Below are positions 32,627 to 45,900 of a stretch of 64,000 bases of DNA, piece by piece. Position 1 is the first letter of the stretch. The number at the start of each line of letters is the position of its first letter. The notes beneath the pieces were generated by a model. It was not told the origin of the DNA, made no database searches, and saw nothing but the letters and a program-made list of their open reading frames with translations. The stretch comes from Tremella fuciformis (taxonomy: Eukaryota > Basidiomycota > Tremellomycetes > Tremellales > Tremellaceae): assembly GCA_032768795.1 (NCBI GenBank), contig CP136497.1:1520972-1584971 (forward strand). The letters run 5' to 3'. The position numbers and the translations under genes are program-made.

Positions 32627-34719
32627 ATGGAAACCGAAATCTCGCCGCAGAACGACAAAGTTGTCGAGCAGCCCGTCATGGTCTCCGAGAAAGAGATCCT
32701 CGAAGATGCTCGAATCGCCACTTCAAAAGAACACGGGATGACATTGCGAGAAGGACTTCGGACGTACAAGAAGGCGATCGCATGGAGTGTATTGCTGTCC
32801 TCGGCGGTCATCATGGAGGGATATGACACCCTTCTGGTTGGTCCGCAAGGTGATCTTGCTGGCTCGAACTGATTTGAAGATTGGGTCTTACCTCGGTTTC
32901 GCCTCTTTCAATAACACCTTTGGGAATCAAGTAGTCGACGGAACACCCTCCATCACGGCGCCGTGGCAGAGTGCTGGTGAGTGAGCTTGAGATAGTAGGA
33001 ACCGGAGGAGCTCATCTCAGTGACTAATGGCGCTTACATTGGCGAGATATTGGGTCTCCAGGTCACGGGGTACCTCGTGAATTGGTATGGAAACAAGAAG
33101 GTCATGGGCGGCGCGACGGTGCTCATGATTGCGTTTGTACGCTCTTACCGCTTCTATTGCTCCTCACTCGTCTGACTGAAGATCTTCATCTCTTTCTTTG
33201 GCAAAAGCCTCGCTTCGCAGCTGGTCGGTCAGATCCTTTGCGGTATCCCATGGGGTGTGAGTGGATTTTCCGCTTCACGGACCGGGGGCTCAGCTCATGA
33301 TATCTCAGGTCTATCAGACAGTGACCACGGTGTATGCGTCTGAGGTGCTGCCCGTCAGCCTTCGGGGGTATCTGACCAGGTGATTAGCAACAGCTTTCGA
33401 TCTCAAACCCATAGGCATCTGGCCGGTGCTGACCTCTAGCTACGTGAACCTTTGCTGGGTCATTGGCCAATTCATCGCTTCCGGAGTGCTGGTCGGTGTC
33501 GAGTCTCGGGTGGATCAGTGGGGTTGGCGCATCCCCTTTGCTGTGCAATGGGTTTGGCCCCTTCCAATGTAAGCGATACTCGTGGATGCGGGTATGGTCT
33601 CTGTGCTGACAAAAAGCATATTTGTCTGTCTCTTCTGTCCCGAGTCCCCTACCTGGCGTACGCACAGTCTTTTCCGACTAGGCACTGGCTGACACACCCA
33701 GTCGTGGAGCATGGTCGTCTGAGAGAAGCCGAAGAAGCCGTGGCTCGTCTCCAGTCCTCATCGGCCGGCGAAGGAATTCCGACGCCCCAGGAAACCGTTG
33801 CTCTGCTCGCTCAGACAAACGCCATCGAAATGCGTTTGACGGCAGGTGCAGGATACCTCGAATGCTTCAAGGGGACCAACCTCCGCCGGACAGAGATCTC
33901 AGTGGGGACATGGGTGGTTCAGCAAATGTGTGGACCGGTTTTACAGACGTATGCGATTTACTTCTTCGAGCAGGCGGGACTCCCAGAGGATCAAGCCTTC
34001 AATCTGGGTCTGGGCCTCGTCAGTCTCTCGTTAGACGGGGCAGATGGGCGCAGGCTGATAAGAGGCAGTACGCTATCGCTTTCGTCGGAACGCTCTTGTC
34101 TTGGCCCATGATCCGATACTTCGGAAGGAGGACCATTTACCTAGGTGGTCTGGTCGGTATCCTGATCTCGCTGCTCATTGTCGGGTTCATCAGCCTTGGT
34201 TCCATCTCCAATCCATCCATCGGCTGGGCAATAGGCGCCTTCCTTTTGATCTTCACGTTCATCTATGACTCGACTATAGGGCCTGTGACGTGTGAGTTTG
34301 ATCCTTATTGGTCACTTCCCTGATTGATCACTTCAGATGTCATTGTGCCAGAAGCACCCAGTAGCCGATTGAGACACAAAACCACTGTCCTCGCCCGGAA
34401 CGCATACAATGTCACTTGTATTTGGACGGGTGTCATCACCCCTTATATGCTCAATTCGACCGCTTGGGATTGGGGGTAAGTCGAGTCTCTCTCGTTGGCT
34501 GGATATCATGCTGAAAGCACAAGTGCGAAGGCCGGGTTCTTCTGGGCGGGCTGCACGGCTGTCTGTCTCGTTTGGTTCTTCTTCCGTGTCCCCGAGACGA
34601 AGGGTCTCACGTTCGCTGAAATCGACGTGCTGTTCTCTGAAGGGGTGTCCGCTCGCAAGTTCAAGAGGACCGGTGTTGAAATCCAACATGCGGGTGCTTC
34701 ATACGACCAACGACTCTAG
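32627..34719 (+). CDS. MFS alpha-glucoside:H+ symporter (maltose permease type)
   Basis: ATG 32627 (CAGAATGG). N-terminal cytosolic tail, then MEGYDTLL / IGSYLGFASFNNTFG after an intron. Sugar-porter signatures are present: the N-half loop NWYGNKKVMGG, PESPTWLVEHGR, the C-half loop RYFGRRTIYLGG, and PETKGLTFAEIDVLF near the end. Exon 32790s-34710 pieces also give GTPSITAPWQSA, YASEVLPVSLRGYLTSYVNLCW and YVIVPEAPSSRLRHKTTVLA. These match the fungal alpha-glucoside (maltose/trehalose/sucrose) permeases rather than hexose transporters. About 540 aa in 12 TM helices; around ten short introns. It shares its promoter with the GH13 gene, so uptake plus intracellular hydrolysis of alpha-glucosides is the likely unit. 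Confidence 0.9.
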
Positions 34720-35741
34720 CGATCACGGACGATATGCGATGATATTTTTGTCCTTCGTCGATCCTAAATGGCAGTTGTTCACCCAGATGTGTTTGCTGAA
34801 AGATGGGATCTGGCCCACTTGAGGGGGTGTTAGGATATGGAAGGTGTAGCTTCTCGTTGTGCATTGCAGAATGAAATTTGATTTGCCCTTATGTTTGGGG
34901 TACGCGGGACGCCTGCTCGTTGTGTGCCTACTCTATAGAGACTGTAGTGCCCAGATAACGCCTCACATACGACGTTGATCGGATACCGAATGATTTAGGC
35001 GAAGCACAATCCGCCGATCACGGCGTTGATCCCACCGCGAAAGTTTGGCGAGGGATAAGGGGATATCAGAAAGCGTTTTGGGCTGGGCCCCAACTGTCGA
35101 CCAGACCCTCATTCCCGAGCGAGCCCGAGGCGGCCATACGACAAGCGGGATTCTGGTGTCAAAGACGAAGCCACACTCAGGCGAACTCAACGGTCACGAA
35201 GCGCACCGCATGCTTCAGGTTGGCGACTCCAGTGAGGGTACATGCATCTAGCCCTCCACTGACAGCTGTGACTTCCATGCGTAGAAGCTTGTAATAGGTG
35301 CGCTCAAACTCCACTTAGTTTCCCCCCAGATTGAGTGGTGCGGTGTTGGGGATGCCGTGGCGACCCGTCTGTCACGCATGACCCTGGTGCCCCTAGCTAC
35401 CACGTGAACTAACTCTACAGCCCCGCCGAGGTGCGCCCCCCGACTATTACCGCCGGCAGGATCTACTCACCGGGCCGTTCCTTGTAATGGTCAGGGTAGG
35501 CCCAGCCATCGCGCTCCAAGTGGGTCTGGGAGGCATGCGTGCTAACTGGGCGGAGGAGAGTGAGCGGTTGCAGGGACTCGTCGGCAGTTGTCGGCCGCAG
35601 GAGCCGGCGGCAGAGTGGGAGTACATGTGTACTGTACTTTTCTTTCCCACCCTTTCCTTGGCCCCGGGGTTGTTATAAATTTACGCTTTCTTCCCCTCGT
35701 CGCCCCACTTCTTGTCCAATTGCCCCAAATCTTCGGCCAAG
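34720..35741. other. Long intergenic region with TATA element
   Basis: About 1 kb between two plus-strand permease genes. TATAAAT at 35674-35680 lies 62-68 bp before the next ATG. The short frames present have no recognisable domain. I see no gene or RNA here. Confidence 0.45.
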
Positions 35742-37358
35742 ATGACAGGAGGGGACAACGCCATTCAGGCGGTCGTATCCAACGCCCTCACAGATGTTGA
35801 GCTCGCCAAGAAAGAAGCCAACAATGGTCATCTCGCCCACCGGGTTGCGGTTGAGAAGAATCTCAAGCGCAAGCTCGACTTGCGATGCGGGCTTTTCGTT
35901 CTCATATACATCTTGAATTACCTAGATCGCAACAACATTGGAGCAGCCAGACTGAAGCGAGTCCATTAAATGATGCGCGAGATGTGCTGACCTCAAGGGG
36001 ACTGCAGACAGATCTGAAGCTCAACGACACGCAATATGCCACATGTCTCTCCATTCGTGCGCTTCGTCCCGTTCCAGCCCCACCCCACGCACCCTCGAGT
36101 CTTGGGCTGACATGCAGTCTACGTTGGCTACATCCTCATGCAGATCCCCTCCAACATGATTGTCAATAAGATCTCTCGCCCGTCCATCTATATCGGCTGC
36201 GCGATGTTGATCTGGGGAATGATCTCCACCCTGTCCGGCGTCGTCACCTCGTTTGGCGGCATGGTCGCGACCCGTTTCTGCCTCGGGTTCGTGGAAGCGG
36301 CGTTCTTGCCCGGCGCGCTCCTGATCTTGAGCAAGTGGTACACACGACGAGAGTTGGCCACCCGCAACGCCATCCTCTTCGGCGGCAATCTCATCTCCAA
36401 CGCCTTCTCCTCACTTGTTGGCGCAGGCGTCTTGTCCAACATGCAAGGTGTACTTGGCCACGCCGCGTGGCGCTGGCTGTTTTTCATCGAAGGGGCCGCG
36501 ACCATGTTCGTCGCTCTCCTCGCCGCGGTCTTGCTTCCCGACCTCCCGACCAACTCGCGGTGGTTTTCCGAGGAGGAATTGGAAGTCGCTCGGTTGCGCA
36601 TGGTCGAGGACGTCGGCGAAGCCGATGTCGACTCGGAGCAAGATGGCGTCTTCTACGGCCTCATCTTGTGTTTCCGCGACCCACTGGTATACGTCATGAT
36701 GCTCACCTTGACCGCCTATGTTGTGGGCCTTTCCTTCAACGCTTTCTTCCCGAGTCTTACGGGGACTCTCGGTTTCTCCTACGTCCCGACGTTGCTCATG
36801 TCCGCACCACCTTGGGTCTTCGCGGTCATCGTGTCGCTCATCAACGCCTGGCATGCCGACCGGACGCAGGAGAAGTTTTGGCACATCGTCGGACCGATCC
36901 TCATGGGCTTGGTCGGCTTCATCATCTCCATGGCAACGCTCAACCACGGTGCTCGATACTTCGCGTTGTTCCTTCAAGCCGGCTCGTACGCCGGCTTCAT
37001 CATCTTCTACTCTTGGATCGGCTCCTCGTTTATTCGTCCTCCCGCCAAGCGCGCGGTCGCAATCGCCGCCATCAACGCCTTCTCCCAGCTCGGCAACATC
37101 GCTGGGTCGTACGTTTGGGCTTTGACTGAGAACGGCTACCGCAAATCATACGGCATTGTCACCGCCATGTTCGGGGTCACTATTGCTGGCTGTATCTGCA
37201 TCCGAGCTATTCTTATCAACAAGAATAAGAAGCTGGCGGCTGGTGAGACCGCTTGGGCAGTCAGGGCGGATGTCGCGCAAAAGACACATGGAACAGCACA
37301 CCTTGACACTGTCGAGGAGGCCCAGGCGGCACGACAGACTTTCAGGTACCTCATCTAG
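35742..37358 (+). CDS. MFS permease, ACS (vitamin/organic anion) family
   Basis: ATG 35742 in a favourable context (GCCAAGATGA) with TATAAAT 62-68 bp upstream. Exon 1 gives LDLRCGLFVLIYILNYLDRN, the TM1 'LNYLDR.N' hallmark of the ACS family. A short exon (LQTDLKLNDTQYATCLSI) follows, then one long exon from about 36120. It contains GYILMQIPSNMIVNKISRPS, FCLGFVEAAFLPGALLILSKWYTRREL (the 'F..EA.FFPG...LS.WY...E' motif), PDLPTNSRWFSEEE, and helices to 37250. The charged C-terminus ends ...RQTFRYLI. Relatives carry nicotinate, allantoate, pantothenate or biotin-like anions. Length about 485 aa. It is a different gene from the ACS permease at 27492-29456. Confidence 0.9.
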
Positions 37359-37718
37359 GCAGTCAAATGGGGGATGCGGAGTGAACATATAGCACACGCA
37401 GCAACAGACTTTGCATGACTAGCGCCCGCATCACATAGATACCCAATTGCCAGGCCGCCTTTTAAACTTCCGTGGCTTTCCATCCCGGGAAGGTATCCCG
37501 AGGATGGCCCAGACCATAAAATCCAGCGCCCCCAGCCGCCTTGACCCACCCGAGACGCGCTTGCACCGTTGGGGACAGCCTTTTGGCGGTAGAAAGCTGG
37601 GGATGAGCCCATGCAAAAGAACCGATACCGGCTCACAGGAACAGCAAGCATCTGATTCTCTTCGGCACGCAGGAAGTCTGCAAGTTAGGCACCGTGCAGC
37701 CCCTCCGGCGTCTCGGGA
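37359..37718. other. Intergenic region before the amino-acid permease
   Basis: 360 bp between two plus-strand transporter genes. No gene recognised; the short frames on both strands lack domains. Confidence 0.35.
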
Positions 37719-40040
37719 ATGCTGACCTTTGCAAGCGGAGAACCCGTACAATCGTCGAGTAGGAGTGGGATCATCGTGGGAGGCTGTCAATAACGTATAC
37801 TAAGTACAGGCTACCGTGCCGAGTTCAAGCGCGAATTCAATACTCTTAGCGTGGCGGCGGTATCGGTCTCGATGCTCGTTTCACTTCTTTCTGAAGCTTA
37901 TGACACTGACCTTTCAGGATCGCGATCTTCGTCGGTATCAACGGTAGTCTGTTCTCATCTCTTGGCTATAGCGGTAACGCGGGTAAGTGACAACGTTGTA
38001 GCCAACGGCCGAAGCTGACGCTCGGGGCTTGTTTATGCCTGGCCCGCGGCTTGTTTCTTCATCTTCCTCAACGTGCTGAGTATGGCCGAGTGAGCTGACC
38101 GGGACCTGATCTAAGCTACTATTGACTCTTCCAGGCTCGCCTCGTCGATGCCCACCGCTGGAGGGTTGTACTACGCTGCATTCAAGCTGGCTCCAGAAGG
38201 TTGGGGCCCTTTTGCCTCGTGGTGCACAGGATGGGCGAACCTCCTGGGACAGGCAACCACAGCGCCCACTGGGGTGCGTTGGACTGGCTTGCCTGTCTCT
38301 CCATATGGCTAACATATTGCAGAACTGGTTTGCAGCCTCCTTCATCGTAGCCGTAGGTAGCTCAAATTACACTGGACCGGCTGACCTTGCAAGGTAGTGG
38401 GAATCTTCCACCCTGACTGTGAGATTACCTGCATTGCGTGGAAACGGGATGTCGGCTAAATATGAAGACGTCTCAGCCTGGTGGAAGACGTATCTGGTCT
38501 ATGTCGGTATCATGACAACGCAGGCGACCGTGGCGATGACTCCGACTCGGCTCATTTCCTACATCAACACTTTCGGCGCGTGAGCCCATCCCAACTCCTC
38601 ACTGGAGAGGGAAAGCTTATCTTTAGTACCCTCCAGACCCTCCTATGCGTTGCGGCCATGGTTGCACTGCCTGCCGCGACAAAACTTCGCCCTCGATTCA
38701 ACTCCAACCCGGAGGTATGGGCGTCCTTGGTCAATGGCACCGGGTGGCCCGATGGGTTCGCGTTTTTAATGAGCTTCCTCTCCGCAATCTTCGTCCGTGA
38801 GTGAGGTCATACGAGAATGCTGCCGGTTTGACAGTCCAGTCGTCGGTTACGATGCTCCATTCCATCTTTCCGAGGGTGAGTGCCCAGAACATCCCGAACA
38901 ATAAAAGGAAGCTGCTCATCACAATCAGAGACCGCCAATGCACGTCAGTCCGTCTCGCGTGCTATCGTCTACAGTGCGGGTTTCTCGATGGTACTCGGAT
39001 GGCTACTATCCATTGTGCTCGCATGTGAGTCCATGGATTTCTTAGTGATAACCCAGATGATGATGCCAGATGTGATTCGCGATGCGAGTTCGACCTTGGG
39101 CACCGCCTCGGGCCAGCCAACTGCAGGTGACTGACTTTCCGCGCACATATCCCCGCAAGGGAAGCTGAAACGATGCAGCATATTTGCTTGCGCTTCTGCC
39201 CAAGTCTGGTGCCTACTTCTTCATCGTCGTGACCATCATCTGCATCTGGTTCAACGGTCTAGCTTGCATGACGTGGGTCATCTAGACTTGCAAGGGCAGA
39301 GCTGACTCCTGTAGCTCGTCCAGTCGAGTTGTCTTCGCCTACTCGCGGGACGGCGCGATCCCGCTCTCTCGCGTTTTTCGCGTACTCAACTCCACAACCC
39401 AGACTCCGGTACGCGCCGTATGGCTTGTGTGCCTATGGGGTTGCCTACTCGGCCTGTTGTCATTTGTGAATACTTCTTTCCAACGCAGGGCACTCCACAG
39501 TATTGCTGAGCACTTTAGGCCTCTCCGGTGGCGATCAATGCTGTGTTTGTGCATCATTTGTCGCTACACTAACTGGCAAGGGTTGACATCGCAGTCCATC
39601 GCGGCCATCTCCCAGTTTACGGCATTCAGCATGCCGGTCGGTATCAAGCTCTTCTTCGGCGGGCACGGTCGGTTCATTCCCGGCCCGTGGTCACTTGGCC
39701 GATGGTCCCGACCCATCAACGCGATCGCGTTCGCCTTCGCATGCTTCATCGTGCCTGTGCTTTGCTTCCCTGTACTCCCGAGCAGCAAAGGCCTCAATGC
39801 CCAAAACTTCAATTACACCTGCCTGATCTTGTATGTTTGAGACTGAACGCGAGCTCAAACTGACATGTTCCGCAGCGGTGGGGCAATGACCTTGTCGATC
39901 GCATGGTATGTTATCTCAGCGCACAAGCACTTCCGAGGTGTGTTCCTTATCAGAAAGTCATTCAGGAGACTGACACTCAAGGCCCTGTGGACAACACTCT
40001 CGACGGGCATCACGGCATCGTTGATCGCCCACGCGATTGA
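37719..40040 (+). CDS. Amino-acid/polyamine permease (APC superfamily, ACT type)
   Basis: The body is a typical fungal APC permease (GABA/choline/biotin-precursor branch). A splice joins to YRAEFKREFNTLSVAAVSVSM, then GINGSLFSSLGYSGNAG, GLVYAWPAACFFIFLNVLSM, ELASSMPTAGGLYYAAFKLA, WGPFASWCTGWANLLGQ, VVGYDAPFHLSE, ANARQSVSRAIVYSAGFSM, SSRVVFAYSRDGAIPLSRVF and NAIAFAFACFIVPVLCFPV. A last splice gives HFRGPVDNTLDG and the stop at 40038-40040. Start 37719 is tentative (51 nt intron with an ACTAA branch point). One junction near 37869-37918 does not keep frame with the nearest AG, so the first TM region may be damaged or use a splice I cannot see. Substrate unknown. Confidence 0.65.
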
Positions 40041-40383
40041 ACACGTCGATATCGAAATGCAACTTGCAGCTCCAGGTCTCGAATGAAGCGTAGGCGACGC
40101 ACTGGCGACGCACTGGCGAGGAGCGTTGAGATGGACATTAAGGCGGAGCGAGTGGGATGAGCGATGCCATAGTTTGTATACTTTGCGACTTTGCCATAGA
40201 AACGCAGCGGATGGAGGTGAATGCAATGTCCAGTGAACGGACAAAGCCGCACGCAGAACTCTCTACGGTCAACTGGGTTCTGTGTCCCCCAAGAGAGTAA
40301 AACTCGACGTCTCACAAGATGATCGACGTCCCAAGTATGAAGCGTCTTTGTCCGGTCTTACGCTTGGCTACAAAGAGGAGTTT
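40041..40383. other. Convergent intergenic region
   Basis: 343 bp between the ends of the amino-acid permease and the Zn2Cys6 regulator. It contains a short direct repeat (GCGACGCACTG twice, about 40094-40115). No gene seen. Confidence 0.35.
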
Positions 40384-42723
40384 CTACAGGAAGGCTACTT
40401 GACCGGTACCACGCTTGACCATATCCCTCCAAGTGACAAATTCTCCCGTCTCCTCAGTCTCCCTCCAGCACTGCTCGACCACCCGCGCACCCTCTTTGAG
40501 AGCACCTGATACTCCTGCGACTTTGAGCAGACGGTCGTGGCACACCTTGCGATCCTCGTCTGAAATCGCTACTGTGGCAGTGAGGAAGATGGGCAGGGGT
40601 AATGCGCCTCGCAGGAGTATTGGCAGACCCAACTCTATCATTGAATACAGCTTCAGGTTCTGGGCCAGGGCATCTTTGAGCGGTTTGTACAGCGGGCCCT
40701 TATGGAAAACCGAAATATAGATATGAATGTATGCTGTTTGCCGCCATATCTCTTGAACGGCGGCTGGCATGAGCGCGATGCGACAAAGCCCTCCCCAAGC
40801 AGAACTGCAGGACTCACCTCGTGCGGCATTCTGCGGCCCATCGCCCTTGCCTAAATCACCGAGGTCGATGGTGAAGTTGGCGATACGTTCGAGGATCTCA
40901 TCGGCCTTTTGTCGATGTATGAGGGGCAGCGGCTGGCCATATGGATGCATGCAGAAATCGAGAATGGAGCTGAGATGCGATATTTGTGAAAGGAGCACAG
41001 TGATGTCGTCGGGACAGCCGGTCATATACTGCAATGCTCAGTATATTGCCCACAGAAAATAAGTAGGCGCACCTCAAGTCCGCGCACGTCCTCCTGATCG
41101 GTCGCTGAACTTGTGGCTGGCCGTACGTTGATTTAAGTAAACGACGTGGGTACGGAACACGCAATCGACCGACACACGTCCGCTCAGACGACGTTTGCTG
41201 TAGGTGACTTAGCTAGGATGTTGCGCTGCTAGCTGAAAGGGGGTAGCGTACCCAATCCGTAGTTCTCGACACCCTTCACCGACGCCAGATTGATCTCAGA
41301 ACCTCGAGGATAAACTGTGAAGGCTACATCTTCTGCCCGGGACACCAGCTTCCCGTAGCTGAGGGCGCCATTGGTGAAGAACTGGTTATGTCAAGGCCTG
41401 TTCTGTGCTCAGATTCTGCACTGACCTCGTAAGTTGCCAGCTCAAGCAGGGCCGTGAGCTTGACCCAGAACGGAAGATCGGGTTTGGCGACCACCTCGTC
41501 CACGATAGCTCCCGCTCGCCGACGAATCTCATTCTGGCCTGTGTCGGTGAATGCAGCTCCAAGGCCTTCGCTGCCCAGCTCTGGATGACTGCGATTGAAA
41601 GCCGTTCCCGCCAGCTCTGCCGACGACCTCAGGGCCAGGGAGCACTCGTCCTGAGCATCCCATACTCTTCGAACGTGCTTCTCAAAAGCCGACAAGACCT
41701 CTGTCGGCTCAGCGAAAACCTGGTTTGTTATAACGGGAACGTACTTGCGCTTCCCCCAATCCAGGGCATCAGCGCTTGGATGTCTGCTGGTTCAGCTCGC
41801 TCCTATATGCATAGCAACGAGAGCTCACACATCTTCAGGCTGATAGGATTACCAGCAGGGGCCTCGGACGGGTGGACTTGTGCCCAGATGGCCTGGTCAA
41901 ATGTGTCCACGGGTCGACGGGGATCCTTATTCGCTCCGCCAGAGCCGGAGGATCCGCCCCACATGTCCAAAAACTCATTCATGAGAGCATCAAACTCGGG
42001 CATTGGATCTTGAAGATGCCCGTCTCCGTCAGACCGAGATGCAGTGCCAGCCGGGACACCGCCCAGATCGAGCAGATCCGAGATCGATTGTGCGAGGGGG
42101 AAGCTCATCTCAACGTTGGGCTCGAAAGCTGTGCCGTCGACCATAGGAGGGAGCGGATTGACCGTGGACGCGATACCATTGAGATTGAAATCTGCCAAGA
42201 CAGGAGTAACCTCAATTGGGGGGATCGAGGGCACTACAGCTGAAGGGGACGAGCGGAACGGGATTTGCGGTTCTGTCGGGTTTTCTACAAGGGCCAGCGG
42301 CGGAGTCCCTTCTGACGATGGCTGTCGTGCGTTGGCAATGGATACCGGGGATTGGAGATCACTTCTAGGACGTTTCTTCGGCTTTCGCACAGGGATTGAG
42401 GGCGGCGGCCATCTGGTGGGAGAGTCAGGTATGCGCATAGATGGAGGCTTGAATCGAATGCTCACATGCATTCGTGCCCGAGATCACTTTGCGGCGTCAG
42501 CTGTGACTGAGCGCTGTTGCGACTGAGCGTAGACTCACAGACATCGCTTGCATATGGGTTTCTCCTTGCCGCATCCCTTGCGATGGTACCGGCAGGTGAT
42601 ACACCCGTCCTTTGTCCTCTTCACTCCTGCCAATCAGGTCCATCCTTCTTCGGGTCAAGTCGAGGCCAACATACCTTTCGGCGGCTCGAGGGGAGAGGAG
42701 GCTCTGCCAACTTGGACGCTCAT
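40384..42723 (-). CDS. Zn2Cys6 fungal transcription factor (Fungal_trans_2 type)
   Basis: Start ATG 42723. After a 51 nt intron the binuclear cluster reads C-IT-C-RYHRKG-C-GKEKPI-C-KR-C, and a further splice supplies the sixth Cys (LDLGHEC). This is CX2CX6CX6CX2CX6C, preceded by basic KRTKDG. A basic stretch RKPKKRPRSD follows, then a long Pro/Ser-rich and acidic middle (41803-42400). The C-terminal helical domain is in exons at 41324-41695 and 40384-41034 (DDITVLLSQISHLSSILDF, IALMPAAVQEIWRQTAYIHI, RVVEQCWRETEETGEFVTW), the pattern of fungal-specific TF family PF11951. It regulates unknown targets; nearest genes are the amino-acid permease and the copper amine oxidase, a plausible amine-nitrogen regulon by position only. 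Confidence 0.8.
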
Positions 42724-42990
42724 CAGCACATCCGGGTCCAAAGACATAGAAGTCGAATAACAAACCGGTCGTCTACTGTTATCATTTGATGTCGTGATGC
42801 AGCTCTGGTAGGTTGAGCCTTCCGTTTACCCCCTCGGACCATCGGTAGTTCAGGGAATGTGACGACTCCATACTGTAGTATATGGAACGGCTAATAAATA
42901 TGTAGTTACGATAAAGGAATGCATCCAGATCTACATTTCCTAATGTACGGTCATCTCCCAGCAATCACCCGTAGAGCTCGAGATGAGGTT

Positions 42991-45900
42991 TCAAAGGCAA
43001 CAGCTCTTATTGCCGTTGACATGAGCCTGACCGTTGGTTCCCATCCTGCGATTGATCTTTGTACGCCCTTCTTCCTCAACGGCCGCACTCCCTTGCCCGT
43101 GCATGAATGATTCGTACGACTGAGACTTATTGAACTGTTGAACCGAGGCGGGAAGATCACCAGCAGGGTTCGAAGTGAAGAAGTCTGCGGGCTTCATGGA
43201 CAGGGTCATTGTCTCCACGGGCATGACGCTGCATATCAGCGCTCGTACCGTAATGCGAACTGGATCTAACGGGAAGTCCTCTACCCTCGCTACGTGAGTG
43301 AGGCCAAAATTGAACCAGAGTACTAGATCCTCGTTCCTGATGTTCGCTGGAGACTCAATCCATGACTTGAGGCCATCGTGAGTTCCTCGGCTCTGATTGG
43401 TGTACTTGCCCCCGGCGTATAGCTGGCCGTCCCGGTACTTGGTGACGTATAGGTGATGATCAGCAAAGTCTGCACGAATAAAGCAGGTCGAGTCTGGATG
43501 AGCCAGCATGGTCTGTGTGGGCGGAACATACTGGAGCTCAGCTGGATCAGTTCTCCGCTCCAGTCTCTGCTCTCACGACTTTGTAGCCAACCGGTTTACC
43601 TGATACCGGGTTGATTTTTGACTCGTTGATCACCTTGAATACTCTGCTTCTGTGGGGTGCAGCATCGGCCCATCCCTCCTTGTCGATGATTGTGCGCTCC
43701 GAGATGAATCCCGTCCCGTAGGGGTTTCGCTTTCTCTCCGCAGGCGTAGACCACGGCAGGGCTTTGACCTTTTATCAGCTAAAACGCTAAAGAATTGTGC
43801 AGAGCAGGTGCGCACCTCATCGTATACAAGCGTGTTTTCGTGCCCATCGATGGCCGGATCGACGCGCACCGAAAAGATATGCTGATGATGTGCAGCGAGG
43901 ACCCCGGGCGCGACCACGGTCCCGTATGGAGAAGACTTGCTGCGCCCTGTCAGTCACGTCTTCGGGCAAAGCCTTCACTGACTTGGCATCGATATGCTGG
44001 GTGCTCAAAATGCCGGTAGCTTGCAGCTCGAGGTGAACTGCGGCAGCCTGATCAAACTGCCAGCGTATCTGAGTGTTCAGCGAGGAGCATCCACCCCGAG
44101 TCCAGCGAGACTTACAACGTATTCGTAGTTGGCCACAGTGAGAGTGCTGCTCATAAGCGCCACCTCCAAGACTGTTAAACAAAAGTGACCGGCCAGTCGA
44201 GTGTCAAGGGCATTGATCGCCGTCTTGTAACACTCCCCCTCGAGAGATGCCCGTTGATACTCTCGGAACCCGGAAAGCCACGTGTTCAACACCGTGCGCC
44301 TCCCCCTGCAGGCGGCATCCATGCGGGTGTGAGGATCGAACCCGCGCCTGTAACCTGCGCCTTCGTCTGCCACGCCCAAAGCGGAGACTTGGGACTTTTA
44401 ATCTGTTAAACAAAAGTGACCGGCCAGTCGAGTGTCAAGGGCATTGATCGCCGTCTTGTAACACTCCCCCTCGAGAGATGCCCGTTGATACTCTCGGAAC
44501 CCGGAAAGCCACGTGTTCAACACCGTGCGCCTCCCCCTGCAGGCGGCATCCATGCGGGTGTGCGGATCGAACCCGCGCCTGTAACCTGCGCCTTCGTCTT
44601 CCACGCCCAAAGCGGAGACTTGTGTTACACAATGATGAGAGCTATGCATTCGTCCATCTCTGCAGTTCTCTACTTATGAGCTGTCGCTCTGCTCAAGCCA
44701 TCTACATAAGGTTACTCATTTGGCCGCAAGAGGCAATTCTGACCCTATGAGGCGTCCTCGGGGTCCTCGGGGCCTATTGTTCAACACTCCCCCTCGAAGT
44801 CTGCAGGCTGCAGGTGGCCGCAACAGGTCTGGCGGTTGTGCCAAGGACCTACCGGGCATCCCCAAGCCTGTTGATCTTCGCTCCAGGACGATAGAGGCCC
44901 GAGACCGCGCGTCGCGAGCGTCGCACGGTCCAGACCAACACTTCCTTCAGGCTGATGGGAAGGCGTCCGGCCGTTCTCCATCAATACCGACCCAAAATCG
45001 ATGATCTTGGTGTCTGCCGGTAGCCCTGATCCTCTTTGGGATCCTCTGGCTCCCCCTGCATGCATACAGTCTCTCACTCCCCGTGCGCATGCAGCGAAGC
45101 GTTGCTGATGTGCGAGCTGATGGGTTTGACTAGCGGCATTTCGGCGTTTTGGCTTGACCACGTGGTGTGGCAGACGATTGGGAGCGCGACTGACTTTGTC
45201 ATTCAACGTCTTCTCGCTACCGCCGACGTCTTCTAGATCGCTGATTGTGACTGCTAGGTGGACGAGAGCGCGCTCCCCGCCGGCGGGCGGACGGCCCAGG
45301 CCCAGAGCTTCAAAATGGCGGGCGTGCGCGGCAGCCGGAAGCGACTTGGTGAGGATGTCTGCCTTCTGGTCCGCAGAGCTGACGTACCGCAGGCTGACTT
45401 TGCCTGTGTCGACAAGTTCCCGGATCAAATGATGTTTTATGTCGATATGTTTGGTCCGGGAGTGAGTTGTGGGCTGCCCTGCGAGTCTGATGGACCCCTG
45501 GTTGTCGCAGGAGAGCGGCGTTGGCGATCTCTGCTCGAGTCCTAGCTCACAGAGCAGATTCCTGAGCCAAACCGCCTCCTTCGCGGCCTCGGCTACAGCG
45601 ATGTATTCGGCCTCAACCGTCGATGTCGAGACCGTGGCTTGTCTGCGGGACGACCAGGTGATCGGCGAACCCCTGAACTCCATCAACCAGCCTGTGGTTG
45701 ACCGCCGAGTGTCCTTGCAACCTGCCCAGTCCGAATCTACCCAACCCTGCAGCTCGCCGTCGCTGCCGCCCAGCCTGAGCCCAACAGTCCGTGTGTGGGC
45801 TAGGTAGGTCAGGACGCCTTGTGCGAGATCCCAGTGCTGACGGGTAGGTGTTGCGAGTGCCCTGGAGAGGTATGAGGCCGCGAACATGACATCCGGACGC

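Noticed and set aside
36335..37129. 264-residue plus-strand frame overlapping the ACS permease
   Set aside because: It is an Arg/His-rich shadow of the permease exon in another frame; no domain.
44320..44410. Minus-strand tRNA-like sequence with B box GGTTCGATCC inside the TRIM units
   Set aside because: T stem is mismatched and no A box or clean cloverleaf is formed; treated as part of the mini-element.
44173..44622. Direct repeats that might suggest a CRISPR-like array
   Set aside because: Only two long (~230 bp) units, with LTR, purine tract and primer-site structure; eukaryotic context.
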